Assembly (NCBI GenBank): GCA_900143615.1
Contig: FREU01000001.1
Coordinates: forward strand, 830,767-894,766
Direction of reading: 5' to 3'
Source: Rhodobacteraceae bacterium Alg231-30
GTDB taxonomy: Bacteria; Pseudomonadota; Alphaproteobacteria; Rhodobacterales; Rhodobacteraceae
DNA length: 64,000 nucleotides
Below are positions 46,748 to 55,419 of the stretch, one piece after another. The position numbers and the translations under genes were made by a program. The first letter of the stretch is position 1. The number at the start of each line of letters is the position of its first letter. The notes beneath the pieces were generated by a model. It was not told the DNA's origin. It worked only from the letters and a program-made list of their open reading frames with translations, and did no database searches.

Positions 46748-47310
46748 GCTGCATCCCGAATGGCGGCGGCAAGGTCGTCTGGCAGGTCAAATTCTTCAAG
46801 CGCCTGCGCCCGCGCAGAGGTTGACATTTTGCGCGCCGTTTTGGCGACGATGTCGAGGATTTTTTCAGGTGAATGCTTGGCTGCAAAAGGCGCAAAGTAC
46901 CATTTCATGAAGACGAAACATATAACATCTTCAAGGGCTTGTACGTCCTCATTGCGCTTGATGCCTTCTTTGCGCAGCATGCCGCCAACGGTGGTGATGT
47001 CCAAAGCGTCATAGCCCGCATCCGCCATGATTTCACCCACACGAGAGGCATGGTGGGCGGCCAGATCGCGGCGCCATTTCAGATAACCCGCGCGGCCTTC
47101 GGGATAGTCAGCCCGCTTAAGGATCCAGCGCTCGATATGCTGACCCCGTGCTGCGATGCGTAACACCTTGGAAGCATTGGGAAAAAGGCGATCACATTCG
47201 GCGGTCATACGTTGCCCATAGAGCAGCGCTTCGGGCTGTCCTTCGTCCAAACGAGGGTCTAACGCGTTGGCGGTATCAATGGCGGTCAGGACGGTTTGAA
47301 GGCGGGACAT
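46744..47310 (-). CDS. DUF4202 domain protein
   Basis: Conserved protein of 188 residues starting MSRLQTVLTAIDTANALDP and with the family blocks RAARGQHIERW-like (RIAARGQHIERWILKRADYPEGRAGYLKWR, written in parts), GYDALDITTVGGMLRKE and ALEDVICFVFMKWYF. The histidines and the D/E-rich helices suggest an HD-like or metal-binding helical protein, but no activity is established. The ATG at 47310 follows GGAG. Coupled to the CbiX-like gene by a four-base overlap, so the two probably act in one process. Confidence 0.75.
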   Translation of the reverse strand: MSRLQTVLTAIDTANALDPRLDEGQPEALLYGQRMTAECDRLFPNASKVLRIAARGQHIERWILKRADYPEGRAGYLKWRRDLAAHHASRVGEIMADAGYDALDITTVGGMLRKEGIKRNEDVQALEDVICFVFMKWYFAPFAAKHSPEKILDIVAKTARKMSTSARAQALEEFDLPDDLAAAIRDAA

Positions 47311-47413
47311 GAGATGGCTCCGGTCGATTGAATTTAGTCGCAAACCTATGCCGCAAAACAAGTGTTAACAAGCGCCACAAGGTCGCAAAAACGCGGGCTG
47401 TATCGCGTTGGTA

Positions 47414-49645
47414 TTACGTCGGTATTACGACGGTGTCATTTTGGGCCATCAGATCGCGGGATTTGTTAAGACTTTCGCGCAATTCTTGAGGTTGGATGGG
47501 TTTGGTTAAGAGTGTGGCACCGATCCGCGCGCACTCTTGCGGAAGGGACGGCGCACGGTTGGCGGTGATAACACAGCTCGGTAGCTGACCATATCGAGCG
47601 TGCAGCTGACGTATCAGATCGGTGCCAAGGGCTCCGTCATCGAGATGATAGTCAACCAAAGCCAAATCCGGCGCGATGTCGATTTCCTTGAGCAGGGCAA
47701 GCGCCTCTTGTGCGCCACTACAGGCGATGACGTCGGCTCCCCAGTTCTCGAGTGTTAATGTGAGGGCATTGCGCAAGTCGGGGTCATTTTCGACCAGCAA
47801 GATGATGCGCTGGCTGATGGTGTCGGGCGCGGGGGCGGGATTGGCAGCATGAAGCGTGGGGTGTGCCGTGGAGCGGGGCAGATCGACGCGAAAAATTGTG
47901 CCAGATTTGGCGTTTGAGGTCATCTGCAAGGGATGTCCCAACAGACGACAGGCGCGATCCACGATGGCAAGCCCCAGACCCAGCCCTTCGGCGGGGCTGG
48001 CTGCGGCGTTGACGCGGTGAAACTCGTCAAATATTTTGTCGTGCTGTTCTTCGGGGATGCCCGGGCCTGTGTCGCGGATTTCAACTGAGACGCTGTTGCC
48101 ACGGCGACGTACCCCCATCAATACGCGGCCAGCATCGGTGTAGCGCAAGGCGTTAGAGAGTAGGTTTTGCAAAATGCGGCGCAGGTAGGTGGCGTCACTT
48201 TGCACAGTGATGTTGCTGGGGATCACCCGCAAATCCAAACCTTTGTCGTGCGCCATCGGGGCGAGTTCGTCGCGCAGTTGGGACAACAGAGCACCAAGAG
48301 GAATGTCGGTGATGTGGACGGCAGCGCGGCCTGAATCCAGACGGGAAATGTCCAGAAGTGCGCCAAGGATATGCTCGACGCTGTGCAGCGCATTGCCCGC
48401 CTTGGCCAGACGTTCCTGTTGATCGGGATCGCTGAGATCGCTTTCCAGCGAGGTGAGGTAGAGTTTGGCCGCCGACAGGGGTTGTAACAAATCATGGCTG
48501 GCGGCGGCCACAAAACGGGACTTTGAGGCATTGGCGCGTTCTGCTTCGGCCAGCGCATCCTGGAGTTCGAGCGTGCGTTCGGTGACACGTTGTTCCAGCG
48601 TTTCGTTGACCTGAGAAATGGCACGGATGGCGGCGCGTTCGGCGGAGACATCGGTAAAGCTGATCACAAAGCCGCCGTCAGGCATGTGCTGTGCAAAGAC
48701 GGCCAGCGTACGGTCGCGATCCAGCTCAAGTTCAAAAGACAGCGGCGCGCGCGGGCCGTTGCGGGCTGTCCAGTTGGTGAGGGCCGTGGCATCCGAGCTG
48801 TTGGCAAAGGCGACTTTGCGGCTGAGTTGTTCAAAGATGGTAGAGAAGGGCAGGCCAAGGTGAAAGCGGCCCAGCGGGATGGACAGCAGCTCGCCCACGC
48901 GGCGGTTCCATCCGACCAAGCGGGCGGTGTTGTCAAAAATACAGACGCCTTGGTTCAGATGTTCGAGCGTGGCTTTGATCAGGCGGGCCTGATCGTCCAG
49001 CAGGCGGTCGCGTTCCTGGCGTTCCAACAGCATCATGTCGGTGACGTCGGTTTGCAAAACCACCGTGCCGCCGTCGCGGGTGCGGTGTTCGCTGACCTGT
49101 AGCCAGCGGTCGCCCGCCATGCGGGCATTAAACACCACATGCTGTTCTTTGTGACGTGCCATCCGGCGCGCGGCCCATTGCGCGGCGGTGTCGCCTTCGG
49201 GCAGCTCAAGATGCGGACTGGTGGAGACTATGCGCACATAGTCGGCAAAGGGCAGGCCGGGTTTGAACTCTGCGTGCACGTCGCGCATGTGTTTGCCAAA
49301 GCGGCTGTTGCAGAGCACCAGATTTTCGTCAGCATCAAACAGCGCAAAGCCTTCCTGCACGGTTTCAATTGCGTTGGCGAGGTTGGCACGGGCGGCTTCG
49401 GCTTGGGCTGTGGCATCGGCAAGGCGGGCGTTGGAGGTGTTGAGCAGATCCAGCGCATGTTCCAGCTCGCGCGTGCGGGTGCGTACCTCTTCTTCCAGCA
49501 GGGCGGCGCGTTCGAATTGGGCATAGGCCACGCCCGAGGTGTCGGGGCTTTGCTCGGCGCGTTGCATCAGGGTTTGCACAATCTTGAGCAGCTTCTGGTT
49601 TTGCCGCGCCAAGCTGTCGGAGGGGTTCATCAGCCCGTGGGTCAT
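47414..49645 (-). CDS. Hybrid sensor histidine kinase/response regulator, NahK-like
   Basis: Cytoplasmic signalling kinase of 743 residues without membrane segments. Order: coiled coil (about 10-95), two PAS-type sensor domains (about 95-205 and 225-340), a second coiled coil, HisKA with phospho-histidine H384 (AASHDLLQPL), HATPase with N-box NLLSNALRYT and G-box DTGPGIP and GLGLGLAIV, then a receiver domain (about 613-735) with probable phospho-acceptor D665. It lies three bases after the FIST gene and is last in a three-gene unit. NahK-type kinases paired with FIST proteins sense nitric oxide in some bacteria. Confidence 0.9.
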   Translation of the reverse strand: MTHGLMNPSDSLARQNQKLLKIVQTLMQRAEQSPDTSGVAYAQFERAALLEEEVRTRTRELEHALDLLNTSNARLADATAQAEAARANLANAIETVQEGFALFDADENLVLCNSRFGKHMRDVHAEFKPGLPFADYVRIVSTSPHLELPEGDTAAQWAARRMARHKEQHVVFNARMAGDRWLQVSEHRTRDGGTVVLQTDVTDMMLLERQERDRLLDDQARLIKATLEHLNQGVCIFDNTARLVGWNRRVGELLSIPLGRFHLGLPFSTIFEQLSRKVAFANSSDATALTNWTARNGPRAPLSFELELDRDRTLAVFAQHMPDGGFVISFTDVSAERAAIRAISQVNETLEQRVTERTLELQDALAEAERANASKSRFVAAASHDLLQPLSAAKLYLTSLESDLSDPDQQERLAKAGNALHSVEHILGALLDISRLDSGRAAVHITDIPLGALLSQLRDELAPMAHDKGLDLRVIPSNITVQSDATYLRRILQNLLSNALRYTDAGRVLMGVRRRGNSVSVEIRDTGPGIPEEQHDKIFDEFHRVNAAASPAEGLGLGLAIVDRACRLLGHPLQMTSNAKSGTIFRVDLPRSTAHPTLHAANPAPAPDTISQRIILLVENDPDLRNALTLTLENWGADVIACSGAQEALALLKEIDIAPDLALVDYHLDDGALGTDLIRQLHARYGQLPSCVITANRAPSLPQECARIGATLLTKPIQPQELRESLNKSRDLMAQNDTVVIPT

Positions 49646-49648
49646 CAG

Positions 49649-50821
49649 CTAGCGCTCCGTGGGCGGATAAATCGCCACGCCGGTCAGGGTATGGTTCACA
49701 TGCATCGAGTTGACCTGTTCGCCATAGGTGGAGAACCCGATGACACGGTGTTTTTGCAGCAGCTTGGAGATTGGCGAGGTGACTTGTTTTTCGGTCGCTT
49801 CAACACGGCGGAACAGGCAGTCACAGCCAAGGATCATGTCTGGCGTTGCGGACTGGGACAGCGCGCTTAGCTCGCGGTCCAGATGGGCGACCATGTCTTC
49901 GGGTTCAGCCAATGTCAGCACCACGCCTTCGTCGATGGCGGAGAAGAACACCAGATCTTTGTCGTCGGTCACCTGTTGGATGGCGCGCACATGGGTTTGG
50001 TCGCCAATGCGCACCACAACCGGATGGGCGGCAAAGGTGAAGGTTGAGAGCTGTTCGGGGTCTTTGCCAAGCAGGCGGGCATATTCGCGTGCGGCGGGTT
50101 CGGCGTTGATTTCATATACAATGCGGCGCGCCGGATCAGCGCCTGTGACCACCATACGTTGCTCGGTGGGTTGCAAATGGTCGGTTTTGAAAACCTTGAT
50201 CGGGCAATTGCTGCGGATTTGCACAAGCACGGCGGCATTTGTGCGAAAGGTACCGTGATGCAGCACATAGGTTGCGCCAAACTCTTCGCCATCCCCTGCG
50301 GAGCCGCCAAATAATGGCACAGGACCAAGGCCCACGGCCAGTTCTGCCGCCAGCGCGTCTTCGCGGGTGGAGAGACCGTCGACCATCAGAAAGGCACATT
50401 CCGAGGACCAGTCGGGTTTTGCTTGTGCCAAAGCGTTGCGGTTGTGGATCATGCGTGCGATCAGCTGCGACGGGTTTAGGTCGTGTAGATCATCGATCAG
50501 CATTGTGCTGGCGGCAAAATGCGCAGCCGGTAGGCCAAGGGCGACAATATCGCCTTCACTATAGCCGTTGGGGCCAATTTCGCCCGCCGTGGTACAGCCG
50601 ACAACAAGGGTGTGATCAAACCGCGCGGGCAGGGCTTGGGAGAGGGCGGCGAGGTCGGTCTTGGGGGATAAGAACAGGATGATCACCGCCATTTCGGACG
50701 GGCCAAGCGCGTCGGCCAACTGATCCATCGCATCGGGCGCATCGCAGGCGACAAACCCTGTGCGCACGATGCTATGCTCTTGTGCCCGATCCAAAGGGGG
50801 CAGCTTTAGGCCAGCGTCCAT
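49649..50821 (-). CDS. FIST-domain sensory protein
   Basis: Soluble protein of 390 residues with FIST N-terminal (about 25-215: TLVVGCTTAGEIGPNGYSEGDIVALGL, LFGGSAGDGEEF) and FIST C-terminal (about 225-370: NGCDCLFRR-like end) domains. FIST proteins bind small ligands; NosP, one branch, binds heme and nitric oxide and inhibits a NahK-type kinase. The co-transcribed kinase makes that role attractive here. Heme binding cannot be read from the sequence. Confidence 0.85.
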   Translation of the reverse strand: MDAGLKLPPLDRAQEHSIVRTGFVACDAPDAMDQLADALGPSEMAVIILFLSPKTDLAALSQALPARFDHTLVVGCTTAGEIGPNGYSEGDIVALGLPAAHFAASTMLIDDLHDLNPSQLIARMIHNRNALAQAKPDWSSECAFLMVDGLSTREDALAAELAVGLGPVPLFGGSAGDGEEFGATYVLHHGTFRTNAAVLVQIRSNCPIKVFKTDHLQPTEQRMVVTGADPARRIVYEINAEPAAREYARLLGKDPEQLSTFTFAAHPVVVRIGDQTHVRAIQQVTDDKDLVFFSAIDEGVVLTLAEPEDMVAHLDRELSALSQSATPDMILGCDCLFRRVEATEKQVTSPISKLLQKHRVIGFSTYGEQVNSMHVNHTLTGVAIYPPTER

Positions 50822-50862
50822 GAATATCCTCCCAAGCGGCCTCCTCCTGACCGCGCAACAGC

Positions 50863-51558
50863 TTAGGCAGGTGGTGCGGTGCCGCGCAAGGGGCTGTCAA
50901 AGCCGACCTGTTTGGCAATCAACACCGCTTGGGTGCGGCTGTGCACGCCCAGTTTGCGCATAATGGCTGTGACATGGGCTTTGACGGTGGTTTCGGCAAT
51001 CGAAACCTCAAAGGCGATTTGTTTGTTCAATTTGCCTTCGCAGATCAAATCCAGAATACGCGCCTGTTGTGCGGTGAGTGACGCCAGTTTGCTGAGCGCA
51101 TCCTGTTCGGAGTCATCGGGGGTGTCGCTGACAACGTGGTCAGCAGGCAAAAAGGTGCCGCCTGTGGCCAGCATTTCCAAGGCACGGCGAAACACATCGC
51201 GGGGGCTGTGTTTGGGCACAAATCCGGCAGCCCCTGCGCGCATGGCGGCGTCGATGGTGTGGGTGTCCGCCATTGAGGAGACCACAAGGATTTTGCCACG
51301 CGCCGCATGGCGCAGGCGCAGCAGGCCGTCAAACCCGTCAACATCGGGCAGGTTCAAATCCAGCACAATCAAATCCGCAGTTGGGCTGGCCTCAAGGCGT
51401 CGCAGAGCGTCGCCCAAACTGGCTGCTGTGGTGATCGTCTCGATGCGCGAGATCGCCCGCAGGGTCATCACCAAAGCATCACAAAACAGCGGATGATCAT
51501 CCACCACAAGGGCAGAGCGAAAAAAGAGCGGTTTGGGTTGTGGATCAGCAGAGGACAT
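50863..51558 (-). CDS. NarL/LuxR-family response regulator
   Basis: Two-domain regulator of 231 residues: receiver domain with acidic pair in LVVDDHPLF and phospho-acceptor D67 (IVLDLNLPDVDG), and a C-terminal LuxR-type HTH (LTAQQARILDLICEGKLNKQIAFEVSIAETTVKAHVTAIMRKLG, given here as the HTH block near 155-205). The ATG at 51558 follows AAGGTG ten bases ahead; a GTG four codons earlier is possible. First gene of the unit regulator-FIST-kinase, so it is the likely output of that kinase, perhaps via phosphotransfer. Confidence 0.9.
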   Translation of the reverse strand: MSSADPQPKPLFFRSALVVDDHPLFCDALVMTLRAISRIETITTAASLGDALRRLEASPTADLIVLDLNLPDVDGFDGLLRLRHAARGKILVVSSMADTHTIDAAMRAGAAGFVPKHSPRDVFRRALEMLATGGTFLPADHVVSDTPDDSEQDALSKLASLTAQQARILDLICEGKLNKQIAFEVSIAETTVKAHVTAIMRKLGVHSRTQAVLIAKQVGFDSPLRGTAPPA

Positions 51559-51743
51559 GAAGGTGCGCACCTTGTTGTTTGAGCTAACTCTAGCAAAGCA
51601 AATATGAATTCCAAATGCTCATAAAGTCGTAGGTGCTGCGCAATGACACGCGATATGACGCTGTCGTGACCACGGGCTGGTTGAAACGACATTTGGGGTT
51701 GTTAGATTTGTGGCCAACACGCATTGCTTTGAAAGGCGCCGCT

Positions 51744-52499
51744 ATGTCCTTTGTTAAATTTCTTTCAACCTCTGTTCTGGCTTTGGGTTTGGGCGCTGCC
51801 GCGCTGCCTGCTGCGGCGGAAATCCAAGACCTTGAGGGCAGTGTCGCGTACCGCGAGCGCATGGCTTTGCCGGCCAACGCTTTGGTGGAGGTGCAGCTTT
51901 TGGATGTCTCATTGGCGGATGCTGCAGCGCAGACCTTGGGCGCTGTCACAGTGAAGGCGGAAACGCAGGTGCCGATCAGTTATCGTCTGACCTATGATGA
52001 CGCGATGGTGGTTGAGAGTGGGCGCTATGCAGTGGCGGCCAAGATTGTGGTGGATGGCAAAGTGTTGTTTCGCACAACCCAGCATTTTTCGGCATTGACC
52101 CAAGATGCGCCTGAAGCGGTCAATGTGATGGTGGAAAAGATGACATTTGCGGATGATGATATTGCCGCCAATCTGGTTGGGACTAGCTGGCGCGCGGTGG
52201 CCATTGGCGAGAGCCGCGTCGAAGCCGAAGCCGCACCCGAGTTGAGCTTTGAGGCCGATGGGCGGGTGTCAGGACGTGGCGGATGCAATGGCTTGCATGG
52301 CGCAATGGCGTTGGAAGATGGTGTCGTGAATATGGGCCCGTTTGCGAGCACCAAAATGAGCTGTGGTGAAGAATTGGATCTTCAGGAAATGGCGTTTTTC
52401 CAAGCACTGGAAGCAACACGCCACATCGAGATGGCCAATGGTGTGCTCAGCCTAATGGATGCGCAAGGCATGCGATTGGTGGCGATGATCCCGCAGTAA
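51744..52499 (+). CDS. Secreted YbaY/META (HslJ-like) domain protein
   Basis: Exported protein of 251 residues: signal peptide MSFVKFLSTSVLALGLGAAALPAAAE, then a YbaY-like beta domain (LPANALVEVQLLDVSLADA, about 30-135), then a META domain (about 145-250) with the signature GRVSGRGGCNGLHGAM and TKMSCGEELDLQEMAFFQAL. META/HslJ proteins are cell-envelope proteins linked to stress and motility; exact function unknown. The ATG at 51744 is chosen because the signal peptide starts there. Divergent from the LuxR-type regulator. Confidence 0.82.
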   Translation: MSFVKFLSTSVLALGLGAAALPAAAEIQDLEGSVAYRERMALPANALVEVQLLDVSLADAAAQTLGAVTVKAETQVPISYRLTYDDAMVVESGRYAVAAKIVVDGKVLFRTTQHFSALTQDAPEAVNVMVEKMTFADDDIAANLVGTSWRAVAIGESRVEAEAAPELSFEADGRVSGRGGCNGLHGAMALEDGVVNMGPFASTKMSCGEELDLQEMAFFQALEATRHIEMANGVLSLMDAQGMRLVAMIPQ

Positions 52500-52524
52500 T
52501 TTCCTGCGGTATTTTGTACACTGG

Positions 52525-52538
52525 ATGATCTAAATCAA
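52525..52538. promoter_or_regulatory. FNR/FnrL-like box
   Basis: ATGATCTAAATCAA matches the FNR consensus TTGAT-N4-ATCAA at nine of ten fixed positions. It lies 59 bases before the start of the small membrane protein at 52597, a usual distance for an oxygen-controlled promoter. Confidence 0.6.
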
Positions 52539-52565
52539 AGATACATGTCGGTGGTGGAATATGTT

Positions 52566-52589
52566 CTCCGGGTATTGAGCGACCCGGAG
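52566..52589 (+). promoter_or_regulatory. Hairpin covering the ribosome-binding site of the 52597 gene
   Basis: Perfect 8-bp stem CTCCGGGT/ACCCGGAG with an eight-base loop. The 3' arm contains most of the Shine-Dalgarno sequence CGGAGG, which lies seven bases before the ATG. Folded, it would block ribosome entry, so translation may be temperature- or factor-dependent. Confidence 0.55.
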
Positions 52590-52596
52590 GCATTTC

Positions 52597-52785
52597 ATGT
52601 ATCGTTTGGCCCTTATTTTACACGTCTTTATTGGATCAACCCTGTCGGGCAGCGCGGTGATTGCTGCGCTGGTGATGGGACAGGATACGTTGGGTCCGAT
52701 CCTGATCGCCGCCGCGCTGGGATTTGTTGTGGCATTCCCCGTCAGCTGGGGGGTGGCGCGCAAGCTTTATGAGACCGGCGCGTGA
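52597..52785 (+). CDS. Small two-helix membrane protein
   Basis: Protein of 62 residues that is nearly all hydrophobic: helix one LALILHVFIGSTLSGSAVIAAL, short loop with MGQDTLGP, helix two ILIAAALGFVVAFPVSWGVA, then a short basic tail. Similar mini-proteins are common in Rhodobacterales; I recall some being labelled CTP synthetase, which cannot be right at this size. It has an FNR-like box and an SD-masking hairpin upstream, suggesting tight oxygen-linked control. Its end overlaps the convergent hydrolase gene by 19 bases. Confidence 0.75.
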   Translation: MYRLALILHVFIGSTLSGSAVIAALVMGQDTLGPILIAAALGFVVAFPVSWGVARKLYETGA

Positions 52786-53537
52786 TCCAGCCAAGCGGCC
52801 ACTGAGGTGATGAATTCGCGCGGTTTTTCTGCATGTAACCAATGGCCTGCGCCAGTGATTTTGGCAAAGCGGGCCTTGGGGAAATGCGCGCGAATGGTGG
52901 GGCGGTGCTGAGGCAGCACATAGTCTGAATTCGCGCCAGACAGAAACAGCGTCGGGCGCGCGAATTCACCTGACACTTCTGGGAACGACAGGATTTTGGG
53001 CATATTCGCCTCAAGCGCGTCCAGATTAAGCCGCCAGCGTTGTTCTTTAAGATCCAGAGATTGGGTGAAGAAGCTCTGCAACGTCGTGTCGTCCACGGTT
53101 TTGGCAAGCTGCGCCATGGCGTCAGAGCGTTTGTTTACTTGGGTCAAATCCACCGCGCGCATCGATTGGATGTGCTGGGATTGATCATGTTCATAAGCGA
53201 CAGGGGCAATGTCGGCCACGATCAGGCGGTTGACCAGATCGGGGTTTTGCAGCGCCAGAACCATCGCGGCTTTGCCGCCCATTGAGTGGCCCAGAACATC
53301 CATCGGTGCGCCTTGGGCGGTGATGACCTCGGCCAGATCGGCGGCCATATCTTCATAGGAATGGCTGGCATGCCACGGGCTTTGGCCATGGTTGCGCTGA
53401 TCCACAGAAATCACGCGGCGGCCTTGGGCCAGCCGTTTGGCCACAGCCCCCCAATTGCGGCCCGAGCCATAGAGGCCATGCACAATGAGCAGATCAGGTT
53501 GGTCGGTGGCGGCGCCGTATTCTAGGATATTTAACAT
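52767..53537 (-). CDS. Alpha/beta-fold hydrolase (YbfF-like esterase)
   Basis: Cytoplasmic esterase-type hydrolase of 256 residues. The oxyanion segment is LLIVHGLYGSGRNWG, the nucleophile elbow is GHSMGG (serine in VLGHSMGGKAAM), the acid is likely in LFLSGANSDYV, and the catalytic histidine is in TGAGHWLHAEKP. This matches the YbfF/PldB-like acyl-CoA thioesterase/esterase group. The ATG at 53537 is preferred over one 21 bases upstream. Substrate unknown. Confidence 0.85.
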   Translation of the reverse strand: MLNILEYGAATDQPDLLIVHGLYGSGRNWGAVAKRLAQGRRVISVDQRNHGQSPWHASHSYEDMAADLAEVITAQGAPMDVLGHSMGGKAAMVLALQNPDLVNRLIVADIAPVAYEHDQSQHIQSMRAVDLTQVNKRSDAMAQLAKTVDDTTLQSFFTQSLDLKEQRWRLNLDALEANMPKILSFPEVSGEFARPTLFLSGANSDYVLPQHRPTIRAHFPKARFAKITGAGHWLHAEKPREFITSVAAWLDHAPVS

Positions 53538-53610
53538 GTGGCTGTGATAGCGCGCCAAGGTCGGGGGTTCCAGAGTTGAGTGTCGCGTGGGGCGTGGTTA
53601 AGGTGCGCGC

Positions 53611-53985
53611 ATGATTGATGTTGTAAAGATTGACCGAGACACGGAACAGCTGTTGGCGTTGGCGCGCAAAAAGTTCGGTGTGCGCACGCGCAGTTTAGAT
53701 AAAGCGATGCGCAAGATCGGGCGTCGGGTGCCGTCGCGGCTGCATGATCAGGCCAAGGTGATTTCCGAGGCGCGCGCATTGGCGGGGCATCCCAAGCTGA
53801 TGCTGCAAGCCGACAGTCAAGCGGTCCAGAAAGCCTTTGACGAGATCACGGCGCATTTGAAAACCATAGATGTGACGGACCGGCGTAAGGGTGCGGTTCT
53901 GGACGTGTTGGGATCAATCAGTCTGAACCTGATTGGCCTGTTTTTGCTGCTGGTCGCGTTTTTGCTGTGGAAAGGCTACCTCTAA
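53611..53985 (+). CDS. Conserved hypothetical protein with C-terminal membrane anchor
   Basis: Protein of 124 residues. The first 95 are soluble and basic (two helices around LLALARKKFGVRTRSLDKAMRKIGRRVP and LMLQADSQAVQKAFDEITAHL). The last 20 form one hydrophobic helix (LGSISLNLIGLFLLLVAFLLW). I do not recognise a family. It is monocistronic between two minus-strand genes; codon use and length suggest a real gene. Confidence 0.65.
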   Translation: MIDVVKIDRDTEQLLALARKKFGVRTRSLDKAMRKIGRRVPSRLHDQAKVISEARALAGHPKLMLQADSQAVQKAFDEITAHLKTIDVTDRRKGAVLDVLGSISLNLIGLFLLLVAFLLWKGYL

Positions 53986-53993
53986 GCGGCGGC

Positions 53994-55175
53994 TTAGGGC
54001 GGCGGCGAGGGCGTTGCCCCGCATTGCCAGTTGATCTGCGGCGTGTCGCAAAAGCGCCCCATGCGCGCGAGTTCCGCTTCAAGTTTGGAGGCGCGCGCGT
54101 CCGTCCAGCGCACCCCTGATTCAGCCCAGAGTTTGAGGACGGTCAACACACCTGCGCGCCGGTCGGCTTTGGCCTCAATGCGGCCCACCAGACGGTCACC
54201 CTCAAGCAGAGGATAGACATAATAGCCCCATTTACGCTTGGCCGCGGGCACAAAGATCTCGATGCGATAGTCAAACCCAAACAGGCGGCTGAGACGGTCA
54301 CGATCGCGGATGGCGGGGTCAAATGGGCTTAGGATGCGCAGGCGGGATGTCGGAGGCGGGGCATTGGCAAGCTGGTCGGCTATGTCAGGGCGGGCCAAGG
54401 CCGGCACCCAGTCGCGCGTGGCAGTTTGCACTTTAACGGGGATCAGGTCTCCGGTGCCGATCCAGTCGCGCACCTCGGCACTGCTGGCCGCATCCCAAAA
54501 CCGCTGAATGTCCCCCGCTGTGGCAAAGCCAAGGCGCTCCATGGCGGCATGACACAACCAGTCAAGCTGGGCGGCATCGCCCATTTGCTTGTCGAGAAAG
54601 GCGTCGGGAATAACTCTTTCGGTGAGATTGTAAAACTTGCGGAAATTCTCGCGGTAACAGGTCGCCAGATCCCCCGCATACCACATGTAATCCAGTGCCA
54701 ATTTATGCGGCGGACGTTTCCACATCTCCTTTGGACCGTCGATTTTTGTGTCAAACGCCTGTGTCGACAGGGCGCCCTCACGGCGGATGCGCTCGATAAT
54801 CTCGGCGCGCGCGGCTGCATCTGGCAGCCCCTTGAACCATCCGGCGCGCCCCATTTGCTCAGCTTTGCGCCGGAACTGGCGCCGCCAAACGGGATAGGTT
54901 TCCACAGGTAGAATAGAGGCATCATGGGTGAAATGCTCAAACACGCTGCGATCGTGCGACAGCATCTTATCCAGCATCGGCTCGCGGTAATTTTGGTTGC
55001 GTGTCCACAGGATGTGATGATGCGCGCGGGCCAGAACCTGAATGCTGTCCAGCTGCACAAATCCAAGACGTCGGACCACCTCCAAAGGGTCGGCAGGTCC
55101 GGTGGGCGCCTCTGATAAACCCTGCTTAAACAGCCACAAGCGGCGGGCATCGCGATTTGAAATCTGTAAGGTCAT
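53994..55175 (-). CDS. YcaQ-family winged-helix protein (crosslink-repair glycosylase-like)
   Basis: Protein of 393 residues with the HTH_42/YcaQ layout: LQISNRDARRLWLFKQGL at the start, VVRRLGFVQLDSIQVLARAHHHILWTRNQNY, and later SPFDPAIRDRDRLSRLFGFDYRIEIFVPAAKRKWGYYVYPLLEGD, both family signatures. YcaQ of E. coli unhooks DNA interstrand crosslinks; AlkX and AlkZ relatives act on alkylated bases. The QxQ/QxD-type catalytic residues I looked for appear as QLDS. The stop is nine bases past the plus-strand gene at 53611. Confidence 0.8.
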   Translation of the reverse strand: MTLQISNRDARRLWLFKQGLSEAPTGPADPLEVVRRLGFVQLDSIQVLARAHHHILWTRNQNYREPMLDKMLSHDRSVFEHFTHDASILPVETYPVWRRQFRRKAEQMGRAGWFKGLPDAAARAEIIERIRREGALSTQAFDTKIDGPKEMWKRPPHKLALDYMWYAGDLATCYRENFRKFYNLTERVIPDAFLDKQMGDAAQLDWLCHAAMERLGFATAGDIQRFWDAASSAEVRDWIGTGDLIPVKVQTATRDWVPALARPDIADQLANAPPPTSRLRILSPFDPAIRDRDRLSRLFGFDYRIEIFVPAAKRKWGYYVYPLLEGDRLVGRIEAKADRRAGVLTVLKLWAESGVRWTDARASKLEAELARMGRFCDTPQINWQCGATPSPPP

Positions 55176-55214
55176 TTTGACACGCTATCCAAAGCTTGGG
55201 AACGAAGGAAGAAC

Positions 55215-55279
55215 ATTCTTCTTCTCTGCCAAAATACTTCAGGGAGTCCCAAGCGTGGCTTGGGACGGGGCAGCGCCCC
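55215..55279. repeat. Repeat-like element with tandem hairpins
   Basis: A stretch beginning CTTCTTCTCTGCCAAAATAC and followed by two hairpins: 55246-55266 (GTCCCAAGC, loop GTG, GCTTGGGAC; perfect) and 55267-55279 (GGGGCAGCGCCCC). It lies between divergent genes, so it is not a terminator. The first part resembles, in reverse, the repeat that is widespread between Roseobacter genes; see also 59941. Confidence 0.45.
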
Positions 55280-55388
55280 TCAGGCTCAGCTTGCTGAGCG
55301 CGGCCCAACGCTTTGCGGCGCAGCTTGTCTGCGTCGCAAAAGAGGTGGGAGCGTTTGGCTTGTGATTGGGTGGTGCTTTCGCATAATG

Positions 55389-55401
55389 TGAACGTGGTTC
55401 A
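55389..55401. promoter_or_regulatory. TetR-type operator ahead of the regulator gene
   Basis: TGAACGTGGTTCA, a 13-bp dyad (arms TGAAC/GTTCA), differs by one base from the three sites downstream of the gene and lies 19 bases before the TetR start, pointing to autoregulation. Confidence 0.75.
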
Positions 55402-55419
55402 AAAAGGCAAAGGTACGCA

